Part shown: positions 1 to 5,336 of the stretch, one piece after another
How positions within the stretch are numbered: position 1 is the stretch's first letter
How the letters are laid out: each line of letters begins with the position of its first letter
Origin: Methylaequor sp045563055
GTDB taxonomy: Bacteria; Pseudomonadota; Alphaproteobacteria; Methylaequorales; Methylaequoraceae
NCBI GenBank assembly: GCA_045563055.1
Contig: JBJKUR010000005.1
Span: 1 to 5,336 of the forward strand
Direction of reading: 5' to 3'
Length of the DNA: 5,336 nucleotides
Notes under the pieces: generated by a model
What the model was told of the DNA's origin: nothing
Seen by the model: only the letters and a program-made list of their open reading frames with translations
Databases searched by the model: none
Program-made: the position numbers and the translations under genes

Positions 1-799
1 TTTTAACAAATTTATTAATATAACCTGCAAATTCTTGTGGTTTTTCAATTGGGATTAAATGACCACAATCTTCAAGCTCAATTCTTTTAGTATTTTTAAT
101 TGTTTTTATAATATCATCAATGTCACTTGGTACTCTGAAAACTTTATCGTGATGACCAGTCATTATTAAAACAGGTACATTAATCTTAGACCAATCTAAA
201 TCCCAATTTGCGGATAGAGATCCTTGCATTAATTTGAAAATTCCCGAAGTCTCTTCTAATCCTAGATAATTGTTTGGATTAAGAGCTTTTGGCTTCATTT
301 GTTCTAAAAAACGAGGAGAGGCAATGACAGGCATATTAAAATCCATTAATAAAGATGTTCCTCCATAACGTGCAACATTAACCATAGTCTCGTTTATCCA
401 ACTTAATCTTAAGTTGTTTTTTCTTAGAGTGTTTATCAACACGAGACCTCTACTCTTAATACCTTTTTCTAATGCAAGAGTTGCGTACAATCCACCTATT
501 GAAAGTCCTACTAGAACTATGTTTTGAATTTTTAATTCATCTATTAGCAAACATAAATCTGAAACTATAATTTCAGTATCTAAATCTAAACTCTCGTCAA
601 ATTTACTAGTCTCTTGTCCCCTAAAATTATATGTTAGATATCCATTTCCTTGGGTAACAACTAATTGACCAATTTCTCCATTCCAAGCTGTCACGTTTCC
701 TGTAAGCGCATTGACAAACACAAAGGTAAAACCGTTATCCTTTGGTTTTACAAACTCGTAATAAATCTCGTTTTTATCGTCAATTTTTAAAATGGTCAT
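1..799 (-). CDS. Alpha/beta-fold hydrolase, 3' end cut by window edge
   Basis: Predicted cytoplasmic serine hydrolase of the alpha/beta-fold superfamily. The reading frame is open from ATG at 799 to the left edge (266 residues seen), so only the last few residues and the stop are missing. No signal peptide is visible. The nucleophile elbow is GLSIGG at residues 98-103 with Ser100. The acid is most likely Asp218 in the GHHDKV stretch, and the catalytic His is His247 in DCGHLIPIEKP. Residues about 120-195 form the variable cap. The usual His-Gly after strand 3 is replaced by NALTGN (30-35). Its overall look resembles 3-oxoadipate enol-lactonase-type and other small carboxylester hydrolases, but the substrate cannot be assigned. 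The start is supported by an AGAG ribosome site (810-807) 7 nt upstream, overlapping the stop codon of the preceding gene. The 9-nt gap implies cotranscription with the membrane protein upstream. Family assignment is firm; specificity is unknown. Confidence 0.88.
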   Translation of the reverse strand, partial: MTILKIDDKNEIYYEFVKPKDNGFTFVFVNALTGNVTAWNGEIGQLVVTQGNGYLTYNFRGQETSKFDESLDLDTEIIVSDLCLLIDELKIQNIVLVGLSIGGLYATLALEKGIKSRGLVLINTLRKNNLRLSWINETMVNVARYGGTSLLMDFNMPVIASPRFLEQMKPKALNPNNYLGLEETSGIFKLMQGSLSANWDLDWSKINVPVLIMTGHHDKVFRVPSDIDDIIKTIKNTKRIELEDCGHLIPIEKPQEFAGYINKFVK

Positions 800-808
800 T
801 TTATTACT

Positions 809-1351
809 CTAATTTTCCAAAATTTCTATTTTTAGATGTTGAAAGTGTGATTCTAATTCTTGATCTCTTAAAACAGCTATCTTTTTAAATTCTTCATCGT
901 CTTCTAAATCAATTTGTTGTCCATTATTTTGATTTTCAAAATTAGGAGTTATTTCTCCTAAAATTTCTTCTGTTTCAGAAACCTCTCTTTTTAAAGGCTC
1001 TTCTCCTACTCTTTCTTGAAATGTAACTATAGCTCTGAGACCTCTTTCAATAGCAGATCTCTCATCTTCATTTTCACTTTCGTCAAAACCAACATATAAT
1101 GCATGAACTATATGTTGCTTTGGATCAGGTAAAATACTAGCATCGAATATCATTTCTCCTTCTGGATTTAAATTTGTATAAAAATCACTAAACCTAGCTA
1201 ATATTTCTCTAGTACGTGAAGGTCCTGGCTCAATTGGTGGTGCTTTTTGGGGTGGAAGTGGGGCATTAATATTATTCCAGATAACAACAGAAATAAGAAC
1301 GCAAAAAGTTACGACAAGAGCAATTAAAAATGGTGTTGAATCTATAAACAT
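809..1351 (-). CDS. Membrane-anchored acidic protein of unknown function
   Basis: I do not recognise this 180-residue protein. It begins with a hydrophobic segment (about residues 7-25, rich in Val, Leu and Ile) that looks like a single N-terminal membrane anchor. A proline-rich linker (PLPPQKAPPIEPGP, 31-44) follows, then a soluble region. Residues 47-115 look like a small folded domain with a predicted helix at 97-114. The remainder is strongly acidic and probably partly disordered (many Glu/Asp, especially 116-155), ending in a short charged helix. With few basic residues after the anchor the orientation is unclear. ATG at 1351 is preferred; the frame can be extended to a TTG at 1366, but neither start has a clear Shine-Dalgarno sequence. 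The gene lies 9 nt upstream of the hydrolase and is probably cotranscribed with it. The frame is long, intact and protein-like, so it is probably real, but no function can be given. Confidence 0.75.
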   Translation of the reverse strand: MFIDSTPFLIALVVTFCVLISVVIWNNINAPLPPQKAPPIEPGPSRTREILARFSDFYTNLNPEGEMIFDASILPDPKQHIVHALYVGFDESENEDERSAIERGLRAIVTFQERVGEEPLKREVSETEEILGEITPNFENQNNGQQIDLEDDEEFKKIAVLRDQELESHFQHLKIEILEN

Positions 1352-1373
1352 AATTAATACACACAAAACTAAT

Positions 1374-1433
1374 ATTTCAATTATTTATAAATTTATAATT
1401 TAACGAGCTATAAATCAAAGTAATAATTGAAAT
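1374..1433. repeat. 12-bp inverted repeat enclosing a 14-bp palindrome
   Basis: ATTTCAATTATT at 1374-1385 is the exact reverse complement of AATAATTGAAAT at 1422-1433, with 36 nt between the arms. A perfect palindrome, TTATAAATTTATAA (1385-1398), starts at the last base of the left arm. The structure sits 22 nt upstream of the ATG of the membrane-protein gene, so on the minus strand it would fall in the leader if transcription starts near 1456. It may be an operator pair or an RNA hairpin, or a by-product of AT-richness. Confidence 0.45.
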
Positions 1434-1454
1434 GTAAATATATAAAAATTTAAT
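1427..1454 (+). promoter_or_regulatory. Candidate sigma70-type promoter for the transporter operon
   Basis: TTGAAA (1427-1432) and TTTAAT (1449-1454) each match the -35 and -10 consensus at five of six positions, with a 16-nt spacer. It would give a leader of about 175 nt before the binding-protein gene. A nearer alternative is TTCACA (1562-1567) with a weak AAAAAT (1586-1591) 18 nt later. The two cannot be ranked reliably in such AT-rich DNA. Confidence 0.3.
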
Positions 1455-1462
1455 AAAAAAAT

Positions 1463-1492
1463 ATTATACATATATATCAATCACTTAATCAA
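1463..1492 (-). promoter_or_regulatory. Candidate sigma70-type promoter for the leftward unit
   Basis: On the minus strand a perfect TATAAT (1468-1463) follows TTGATT (1492-1487), a four-of-six match to TTGACA, with an 18-nt spacer. Transcription would start near 1456 and read into the membrane-protein and hydrolase genes after a leader of about 105 nt. The exact -10 is encouraging, but chance matches are likely here. Confidence 0.35.
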
Positions 1493-1600
1493 TATTACTT
1501 GCGATAAGCTTACATGGCGATTTGCAATTAAAGTATTTTTATTGTTACAATGATTCTTAAATTCACAATTATGTGGTTTTTTAACAAAAATAACAAAGGT

Positions 1601-1617
1601 TTGTAAAATTTTTACAA
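1601..1617. promoter_or_regulatory. 7-bp inverted repeat upstream of binding-protein gene, possible operator
   Basis: TTGTAAA (1601-1607) and TTTACAA (1611-1617) are perfect inverted arms separated by 3 nt, ending 8 nt before the ribosome-binding site. A related shorter palindrome, ATTGTTACAAT, lies at 1541-1551; both share the TTGT...ACAA pattern. This suits a dimeric regulator, or a small leader hairpin controlling access to the ribosome site. No specific regulator can be named. Confidence 0.35.
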
Positions 1618-1625
1618 GCGGAAAC

Positions 1626-1631
1626 AGGAGG
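1626..1631 (+). promoter_or_regulatory. Consensus ribosome-binding site of the binding-protein gene
   Basis: AGGAGG lies 5 nt before ATG 1637 and is a full match to the anti-Shine-Dalgarno consensus. It is clearly stronger than the sites of the two downstream transporter genes, which fits high translation of the binding protein, and it fixes the start codon. Confidence 0.85.
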
Positions 1632-1636
1632 ATAAG

Positions 1637-2653
1637 ATGAAACGGGTATTCGGAGCTGCGTTTACAATGGCGGCAACCGTAGCCGTAGGCCTTAGTTGGG
1701 CTACAATAGGTAATGCTGCATGTGGAAAAGTTAGCATTGCAGAAATGAATTGGGCGTCTGCTGAGTTAATGGCAAATGTTGATAAAATAATTTTAGAAAA
1801 AGGTTATGGGTGTGAAGTAGAATTGGTGGCTGGTGCTACAATGCCAACTTTTACATCAATGAATGAAAAAGGTGCTCCAGATGTTGCCCCTGAACTATGG
1901 GCTAATGCTGTGGTGGAACCTTTAAAAAAAGCTACTAACGAAGGAAGGTTAATTGTTGCTAATAAAGCCCCTATTACTGGCTTGGGTGAAGGTTGGTGGT
2001 TACCCCCAGCAACTATTAAAAAACATCCTGAGTTGAAGACGGCTCTTGATGTTATAAATAGACCTGACTTATTTCCTTATTCTGAAGATAAATCAAAAGG
2101 TGCCTTTGTTGGGTGTCCTGCTGGATGGGGCTGCCAATTAGTAAATGCTAACCTATTTAGAGCTTTTGATATGGAAAAAAAAGGTTGGGTTCTAGTTGAT
2201 CCCGGAAGTGCAGCTGGATTAGATGGTTCAATGGCTAAAGCTGTTGAAAGAGGTGAAAACTGGTTTGGTTATTACTGGTCGCCAACTTCTATGATTGGTA
2301 AATATAAAATGCATAAGTTAGACTTTGGCGTACCGTTCGGTGGGAAAGAAAACTGGGATGGTTGTATGGTTAAAGCTGAAAAAGACTGTGCTAATCCTAA
2401 AGTATCATCTTGGACAAAATCGGAGGTTAATACCGTTGTAACTTCAAACTTTAAGAAAAATGCTGGAGTAGCATTAGATTTTATAAGTAATAGAGTTTAT
2501 CCAGGTAACATTATGAATGGTATGCTTGTGTTTATGACTGAACAAAAAGCTTCAGGCAAAGATGCTGCATTTGAATTTCTTGAAAAGCATGGTGATGTTT
2601 GGGAAAAATGGGTTAGCCCTGACGTTGCAAAAAAAGTAAAAGCTAGCTTATAG
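1637..2653 (+). CDS. Periplasmic substrate-binding protein of a glycine betaine/proline-type (QAT) ABC importer
   Basis: This 338-residue protein is an OpuAC/ProX/TmoX-like periplasmic receptor that would deliver a quaternary amine or similar osmolyte to the permease encoded next. Residues 1-27 form a typical Sec signal peptide (MKR, hydrophobic core, GNA before Ala28). The residues before Cys29 (N-A-A) do not make a lipobox, so it is probably soluble. Family landmarks are MNWAS (37-41), PELWANA (85-91), GEGWWLP (117-123), CPAGWGC (160-166) and WFGYYWSP (209-216). Their Trp and Tyr residues (Trp39, Trp88, Trp120/121, Trp164, Trp209, Tyr212/213, Trp214) are candidates for the aromatic ligand cage. 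The mature part has six cysteines (29, 59, 160, 166, 243, 251), consistent with three disulfides. It is first in the operon, has the strongest ribosome site, and is followed by a hairpin. The family call is secure; glycine betaine, choline, TMAO, DMSP or proline betaine remain possible ligands. Confidence 0.93.
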   Translation: MKRVFGAAFTMAATVAVGLSWATIGNAACGKVSIAEMNWASAELMANVDKIILEKGYGCEVELVAGATMPTFTSMNEKGAPDVAPELWANAVVEPLKKATNEGRLIVANKAPITGLGEGWWLPPATIKKHPELKTALDVINRPDLFPYSEDKSKGAFVGCPAGWGCQLVNANLFRAFDMEKKGWVLVDPGSAAGLDGSMAKAVERGENWFGYYWSPTSMIGKYKMHKLDFGVPFGGKENWDGCMVKAEKDCANPKVSSWTKSEVNTVVTSNFKKNAGVALDFISNRVYPGNIMNGMLVFMTEQKASGKDAAFEFLEKHGDVWEKWVSPDVAKKVKASL

Positions 2654-2671
2654 TTAGTAATCAAAATAGTT

Positions 2672-2708
2672 TAATCACTACTTCGTAATGAAGTAGTGAT
2701 TATTTTTT
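2672..2708 (+). terminator. Intra-operon rho-independent terminator/attenuator
   Basis: A perfect 13-bp stem, TAATCACTACTTC (2672-2684) paired with GAAGTAGTGATTA (2690-2702), has a 5-nt loop and runs straight into six T (2703-2708). It starts 18 nt after the binding-protein stop and ends just before the ribosome site of the permease gene. The stem is AT-rich, so termination may be partial. It may also protect the upstream mRNA 3' end, either way favouring binding protein over permease and ATPase. Confidence 0.85.
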
Positions 2709-2723
2709 AGTAAAGGTCAATAA

Positions 2724-3611
2724 ATGGACTGGTTTTTTAATTTTCCTGACATGAGTAGGTCTGATTTAAGAGAGTTCAAAAAAACAGTTGATTTTGCTTT
2801 TACTGATTTTTCTCGTTCTTATGGTGCTGAAATTGAAGCTTTTTTTGAACCTCTATTAATGTTTTTAGTTTGGTTCGAAAAGTTCTTTATTAACACTCCA
2901 TGGCCGTTAATTATTTTTGGAATCCTGATACTTGCTTGGATTGGATCTCGCTCTATACCCGTTCTAATAGGAACTTTTTTAAGTTTTATGTTAATCGGCT
3001 ACTTTGGAATGTGGGAAGACACCATGTCTACTTTAGCTATTATATTAGTAGCCACATTTTTATGTATATCTATTGGAATTCCAATGGGAATAGCCATGGC
3101 TAGAAGTAATAAGGTACAAGCTCTAATAGTACCAGTTTTAGATGTGATGCAAACTATTCCTAGTTTTGTTTATTTGATCCCAGTTGTAATGTTGCTTGGT
3201 ATTGGAAAAGTGCCTGGTTTAATCGCTGTTTGTATTTATGCTATTCCTCCAATAGTACGTTTAACTAACTTAGGAATTCGATTAGTTGACAAAGATGTAC
3301 TAGAGGCTGCAGATTCTTTTGGAGCAAATTATTGGCAAAAACTTTTTGGTGTTCAAATGCCACTTGCTCTTCCAACTATATTTGCAGGTGTTAATCAAAC
3401 GATAATGATGGCATTAGCTATGGTAGTTATTGCTTCAATGATAGGAGTTAAAGGGCTAGGTCTTCCAGTGTTAAGAGCTATTTCGAATCAATACCTCGCT
3501 TTAGGACTTATGAATGGCCTTGCTATTGTAGTGCTTGCCATAATATTTGACAGAGTAACTCAAAAATTTGGATTGAGAATGCAAAAATATAGAAATGACG
3601 GTAAGGACTAG
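2724..3611 (+). CDS. proW: Glycine betaine/proline-type ABC transporter permease (ProW/OpuAB-like)
   Basis: This 295-residue inner-membrane subunit forms the translocation channel of the importer, probably as a homodimer. An N-terminal amphipathic region of about 55 residues, rich in Phe and acidic residues and containing an NTPWP motif (57-61), precedes the hydrophobic core, as in the ProW family. E. coli ProW is longer because of a bigger N-terminal extension. Hydrophobic segments lie roughly at 61-75, 78-95, 102-124, 133-158, 162-180, 219-241 and 262-276. The cytoplasmic EAA loop that contacts the ATPase is at 194-216 (EAADSFGA then KLFGVQMPLALP). The start is supported by AAAGGT (2712-2717), 6 nt before ATG, right after the hairpin's T-tract. 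The ATPase gene starts 4 nt after this stop, implying coupled translation. The ProW symbol names the family; the true ligand may differ from proline/betaine. Confidence 0.93.
   Translation: MDWFFNFPDMSRSDLREFKKTVDFAFTDFSRSYGAEIEAFFEPLLMFLVWFEKFFINTPWPLIIFGILILAWIGSRSIPVLIGTFLSFMLIGYFGMWEDTMSTLAIILVATFLCISIGIPMGIAMARSNKVQALIVPVLDVMQTIPSFVYLIPVVMLLGIGKVPGLIAVCIYAIPPIVRLTNLGIRLVDKDVLEAADSFGANYWQKLFGVQMPLALPTIFAGVNQTIMMALAMVVIASMIGVKGLGLPVLRAISNQYLALGLMNGLAIVVLAIIFDRVTQKFGLRMQKYRNDGKD
3603..3607 (+). promoter_or_regulatory. Ribosome-binding site that decides the ATPase start
   Basis: AAGGA at 3603-3607, inside the last codons of the permease gene, is 8 nt before ATG 3616. The upstream in-frame ATG at 3595 has no such site and would overlap the permease by 17 nt, so 3616 is the better start. 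Confidence 0.7.
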
Positions 3612-3615
3612 TTTG

Positions 3616-4668
3616 ATGAGCAAGGACGATATATTAATCAAAGTTAATCAACTTTATAAAATCTTTGGTGACAATACTAATGAAGCTCTGAATTTAGTTA
3701 AGGATGGAATGGGTAAAGATGAATTGCTTGAAAAGTGTAATTGTGTTCTTGGTCTAAATAAAATTAATTTAGATATCAGAAAAGCAAAAATTCAAGTTGT
3801 AATGGGTTTGTCTGGATCTGGTAAATCAACACTAATCAGGCATTTAAATAGATTAATAGAGCCAACAAGTGGAGAAATCTTAGTTAATAATCAAGATATT
3901 CTAAGTTTATCACAAAAGGAACTGATCCAATTTAGACAAAATAACATGTCTATGGTATTTCAGAAGTTTGCACTTTTCCCTCATAAAACAGTATTACAAA
4001 ATGTTGGTTATGGTCTTGCAATTCAAAATATTCCAGTGAGTGAATGGAACGAAAGAGCAAAAAAATGGATTAGTCGCGTTGGCTTAGATGGTTATGAGAC
4101 ATATTATCCTGGCCAATTATCTGGTGGAATGCAACAAAGAGTTGGTCTAGCTAGAGCCTTAGCAACTGACGCTGAAATTCTTCTTATGGATGAAGCTTTT
4201 TCTGCGTTAGACCCTCTTATTCGATCTGAAATGCAGAATATTCTTTTAGATCTTCAAAATGAATTGCATAAAACAATAATTTTTATTACTCATGATCTTG
4301 ATGAAGCCCTTAAAATCGGAGATAGAATAGCTATTCTTAGGGATGGAAGTATGGTTCAAGATAGTGATCCTCAAAAAATTATTATGCAGCCAGCAGATGA
4401 CTATGTCTCTGATTTCATAAAAGATATTAATAGGGCTAGAGTTATTCAGGCTAAGTCAATAATGACGCCAACAAATTCCAAAAGCACAGGGCCAGTAGTT
4501 CAAGAAAATATGGTATTAGAAGATATCCTCCAAATAATGTCAGATTCTCCGTCAAAGCCTGTTACTATTGAAAACACAAAAGGTAAAATAACCGGCAAAA
4601 TTGAAATGACTAATTTAATTGAAGGAATGAAAAGACCAAAATCGCAAGGCACTAATATTACAGGTTAG
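3616..4668 (+). CDS. proV: Glycine betaine/proline-type ABC transporter ATPase with shortened CBS tail (ProV/OpuAA-like)
   Basis: This 350-residue cytoplasmic subunit hydrolyses ATP to drive import through the adjacent permease. The N-terminus carries the helical segment typical of ProV-type ATPases (about residues 14-46, YKIFG to LLEKC) before the core. Visible motifs are Walker A GLSGSGKST (64-72), Q-loop Gln116, signature LSGGMQQ (168-174), Walker B ILLMDE (188-193), D-loop SALD (196-199) and switch His226. All catalytic residues are present. The tail after about residue 272 (DFIKDINRARV) is only about 75 residues and fits one CBS-like repeat (KSIMTP through LIEGM). E. coli ProV, about 400 residues, has two CBS modules that sense ionic strength. 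Regulation by salt may therefore be reduced or different, which is inference. It is last in the operon, and its 3' end overlaps the convergent dehydrogenase gene by 11 bp. Confidence 0.93.
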   Translation: MSKDDILIKVNQLYKIFGDNTNEALNLVKDGMGKDELLEKCNCVLGLNKINLDIRKAKIQVVMGLSGSGKSTLIRHLNRLIEPTSGEILVNNQDILSLSQKELIQFRQNNMSMVFQKFALFPHKTVLQNVGYGLAIQNIPVSEWNERAKKWISRVGLDGYETYYPGQLSGGMQQRVGLARALATDAEILLMDEAFSALDPLIRSEMQNILLDLQNELHKTIIFITHDLDEALKIGDRIAILRDGSMVQDSDPQKIIMQPADDYVSDFIKDINRARVIQAKSIMTPTNSKSTGPVVQENMVLEDILQIMSDSPSKPVTIENTKGKITGKIEMTNLIEGMKRPKSQGTNITG

Positions 4669-4682
4669 TTTTTTTTGGTCTT
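4632..4682. repeat. 10-bp inverted repeat across the convergent gene ends
   Basis: AAGACCAAAA (4632-4641) is the exact reverse complement of TTTTGGTCTT (4673-4682), with 31 nt between the arms. It spans the overlapping 3' ends of the ATPase and dehydrogenase genes, and the arms encode Arg-Pro-Lys near both C-termini. No T-tract follows on either strand, so it is not a classical terminator. It could be a weak bidirectional transcript-end structure or coincidence. Confidence 0.3.
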
Positions 4683-5336
4683 CCTAGCTGTATTAAGTTA
4701 AATCCACTTTTTTGAAAGCTCTCAGGATTTAATGAATTTCTTAAATCTACTAATATATTCCCTTTCATAACTTTTTTTAGCCTAGTAGCTGATAAACCTC
4801 TAAATTCATTCCACTCAGTTAAAATAACTAACCCATCACTGTCTTGAAGACATTCTTCAATATTATTTGAAAATTCTATATTTTTTAATATTTTTTTTGC
4901 CTCATCCATTGCAACTGGATCAAATACAGAAATATCGAAACCTTTTTCTTTTAATATTGGAATTATATCTAAAGAAGGGCTGTCTCTCATATCATCAGTT
5001 TCTGGTTTAAATGAAAGACCAAGAATTGATATCTTTTTATTCTGGCAATTATTATTAAAAGCTTCAATAATTTTATCTGCCATATCAGATTTTCTTTGTT
5101 TATTATATTTAACTACAGTTTCAACTAGAGAAAGATTTAAATCATACTCCTTAGCAGTTTGCACTAAGGCTAGAGTATCTTTAGGAAAACAAGATCCACC
5201 ATAACCTGGACCAGGGTGTAAAAATTTACTTCCTATTCTTTTGTCTAAACCTATTCCTTTTGCAACATCATGAACATCTGCTCCAACTTTTTCACATAAA
5301 TCAGACATTTGATTAATATACGATATTTTAACTGCT
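4658..5336 (-). CDS. ugd: UDP-glucose 6-dehydrogenase, C-terminal half (5' end beyond window)
   Basis: Cytosolic NAD-dependent enzyme oxidising UDP-glucose to UDP-glucuronate, a precursor of surface polysaccharides. The frame stays open to the right edge and the visible upstream residues (AVKISYINQ) fit the family, so the Met at 5308 is internal and the N-terminal NAD-binding domain (roughly 200 residues) lies outside. The 225 visible residues contain GIGLDKRIGSKFL, then PGPGYGGSCFPKD with the catalytic Cys at codon 5189-5191. They also hold the central helix and the C-terminal UDP-binding domain with its GLSFKPETDDMRDSP motif (fragment residues 106-120). ILTEWNEF and the VDLRN stretch are typical of the end of the protein. 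Length and motifs look intact up to the TAA at 4658-4660. It converges on the ATPase gene with an 11-bp overlap. The related UDP-N-acetylmannosamine and GDP-mannose dehydrogenases share this fold, but the motif wording favours UDP-glucose. Confidence 0.92.
   Translation of the reverse strand, partial: AVKISYINQMSDLCEKVGADVHDVAKGIGLDKRIGSKFLHPGPGYGGSCFPKDTLALVQTAKEYDLNLSLVETVVKYNKQRKSDMADKIIEAFNNNCQNKKISILGLSFKPETDDMRDSPSLDIIPILKEKGFDISVFDPVAMDEAKKILKNIEFSNNIEECLQDSDGLVILTEWNEFRGLSATRLKKVMKGNILVDLRNSLNPESFQKSGFNLIQLGRPKKTNL

Larger units (their letters stand above)
1352..1636. other. Divergent AT-rich intergenic region
   Basis: This 285-nt gap separates the leftward hydrolase unit from the rightward transporter operon, so it should hold the promoters and control sites of both. 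No credible coding frame or known RNA gene was recognised. Most of it is A/T; slightly less A/T-rich patches lie around 1500-1525 (including an 8-bp palindrome TAAGCTTA at 1505-1512) and just before the transporter start. Individual promoter candidates and inverted repeats are listed separately. With this base composition, promoter-like hexamers arise easily by chance. Confidence 0.8.

Noticed and set aside
1352..1366. TTG at 1366 as a start for the membrane protein
   Set aside because: The TTG has no Shine-Dalgarno sequence, and ATG at 1351 already gives a complete N-terminal anchor.
1505..1512. Palindrome TAAGCTTA
   Set aside because: It is only 8 bp and alone, so it is expected by chance; kept only as a remark in the intergenic entry.
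1514..1531. Five-codon leader peptide (ATG at 1514 to TAA)
   Set aside because: It is too short to support, with no ribosome site and no attenuator structure linked to it.
1722..1725. Possible lipoprotein signal at Cys29 of the binding protein
   Set aside because: The residues before the cysteine (Asn-Ala-Ala) do not fit a lipobox, and the cysteine is better explained as part of a disulfide pair; GNA before Ala28 is a normal signal-peptidase I site.
2900..3103. A 67-codon plus-strand reading frame
   Set aside because: It lies wholly inside the permease gene in another frame, has no ribosome site, and its translation resembles no protein; it is a shadow frame.
3595..3615. ATG at 3595 as the ATPase start
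   Set aside because: It would overlap the permease gene and has no ribosome site, whereas ATG 3616 has AAGGA at proper spacing and a normal ProV-like N-terminus.
5306..5308. ATG at 5308 as the true start of the dehydrogenase
   Set aside because: The frame continues upstream to the window edge with family-like residues, and a protein starting here would lack the whole NAD-binding domain; the gene is cut by the window, not truncated.

Overview
The window is AT-rich and tightly packed, and reads as part of a streamlined, probably marine, alphaproteobacterial genome (SAR11-like, HIMB59-like or a similar low-GC lineage). That placement is inferred from base composition, short intergenic gaps and the style of the proteins; no marker gene here proves it. 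No rRNA, tRNA, CRISPR array, insertion sequence or phage gene was seen.

Layout. Left, minus strand: a two-gene unit reading toward the left edge. It consists of a small membrane-anchored acidic protein of unknown function (809-1351), then, 9 nt later, an alpha/beta-fold hydrolase with a complete catalytic triad (1-799), cut by the window edge within its last residues. Middle: a 285-nt AT-rich divergent intergenic region (1352-1636) with candidate promoters on both strands and several inverted repeats. Right of it, plus strand: a three-gene ABC importer of the glycine betaine/proline (QAT, ProU/OpuA) family in the order binding protein (1637-2653), permease (2724-3611), ATPase (3616-4668). A strong hairpin plus T-tract lies between the binding protein and the permease. 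Far right, minus strand: the C-terminal half of UDP-glucose 6-dehydrogenase (4658-5336), converging on the ATPase gene with an 11-bp overlap of the two 3' ends.

How the genes work together. The periplasmic binding protein should capture a methylated amine or related osmolyte (glycine betaine, choline, proline betaine, TMAO or DMSP-type; the exact ligand cannot be read from sequence). The permease and the ATPase, which carries a shortened regulatory tail, would import it. The hairpin after the binding-protein gene probably makes binding protein more abundant than the membrane components, the usual stoichiometry of such importers. UDP-glucose dehydrogenase makes UDP-glucuronate for surface polysaccharide and is probably unrelated. 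The hydrolase pair has no evident link to the transporter.

Nothing here amounts to a clearly new biological system. The items most worth a second look are the uncharacterised membrane protein paired with the hydrolase, the inverted repeats in the divergent region, the single-CBS ATPase tail, and the overlapping convergent gene ends.
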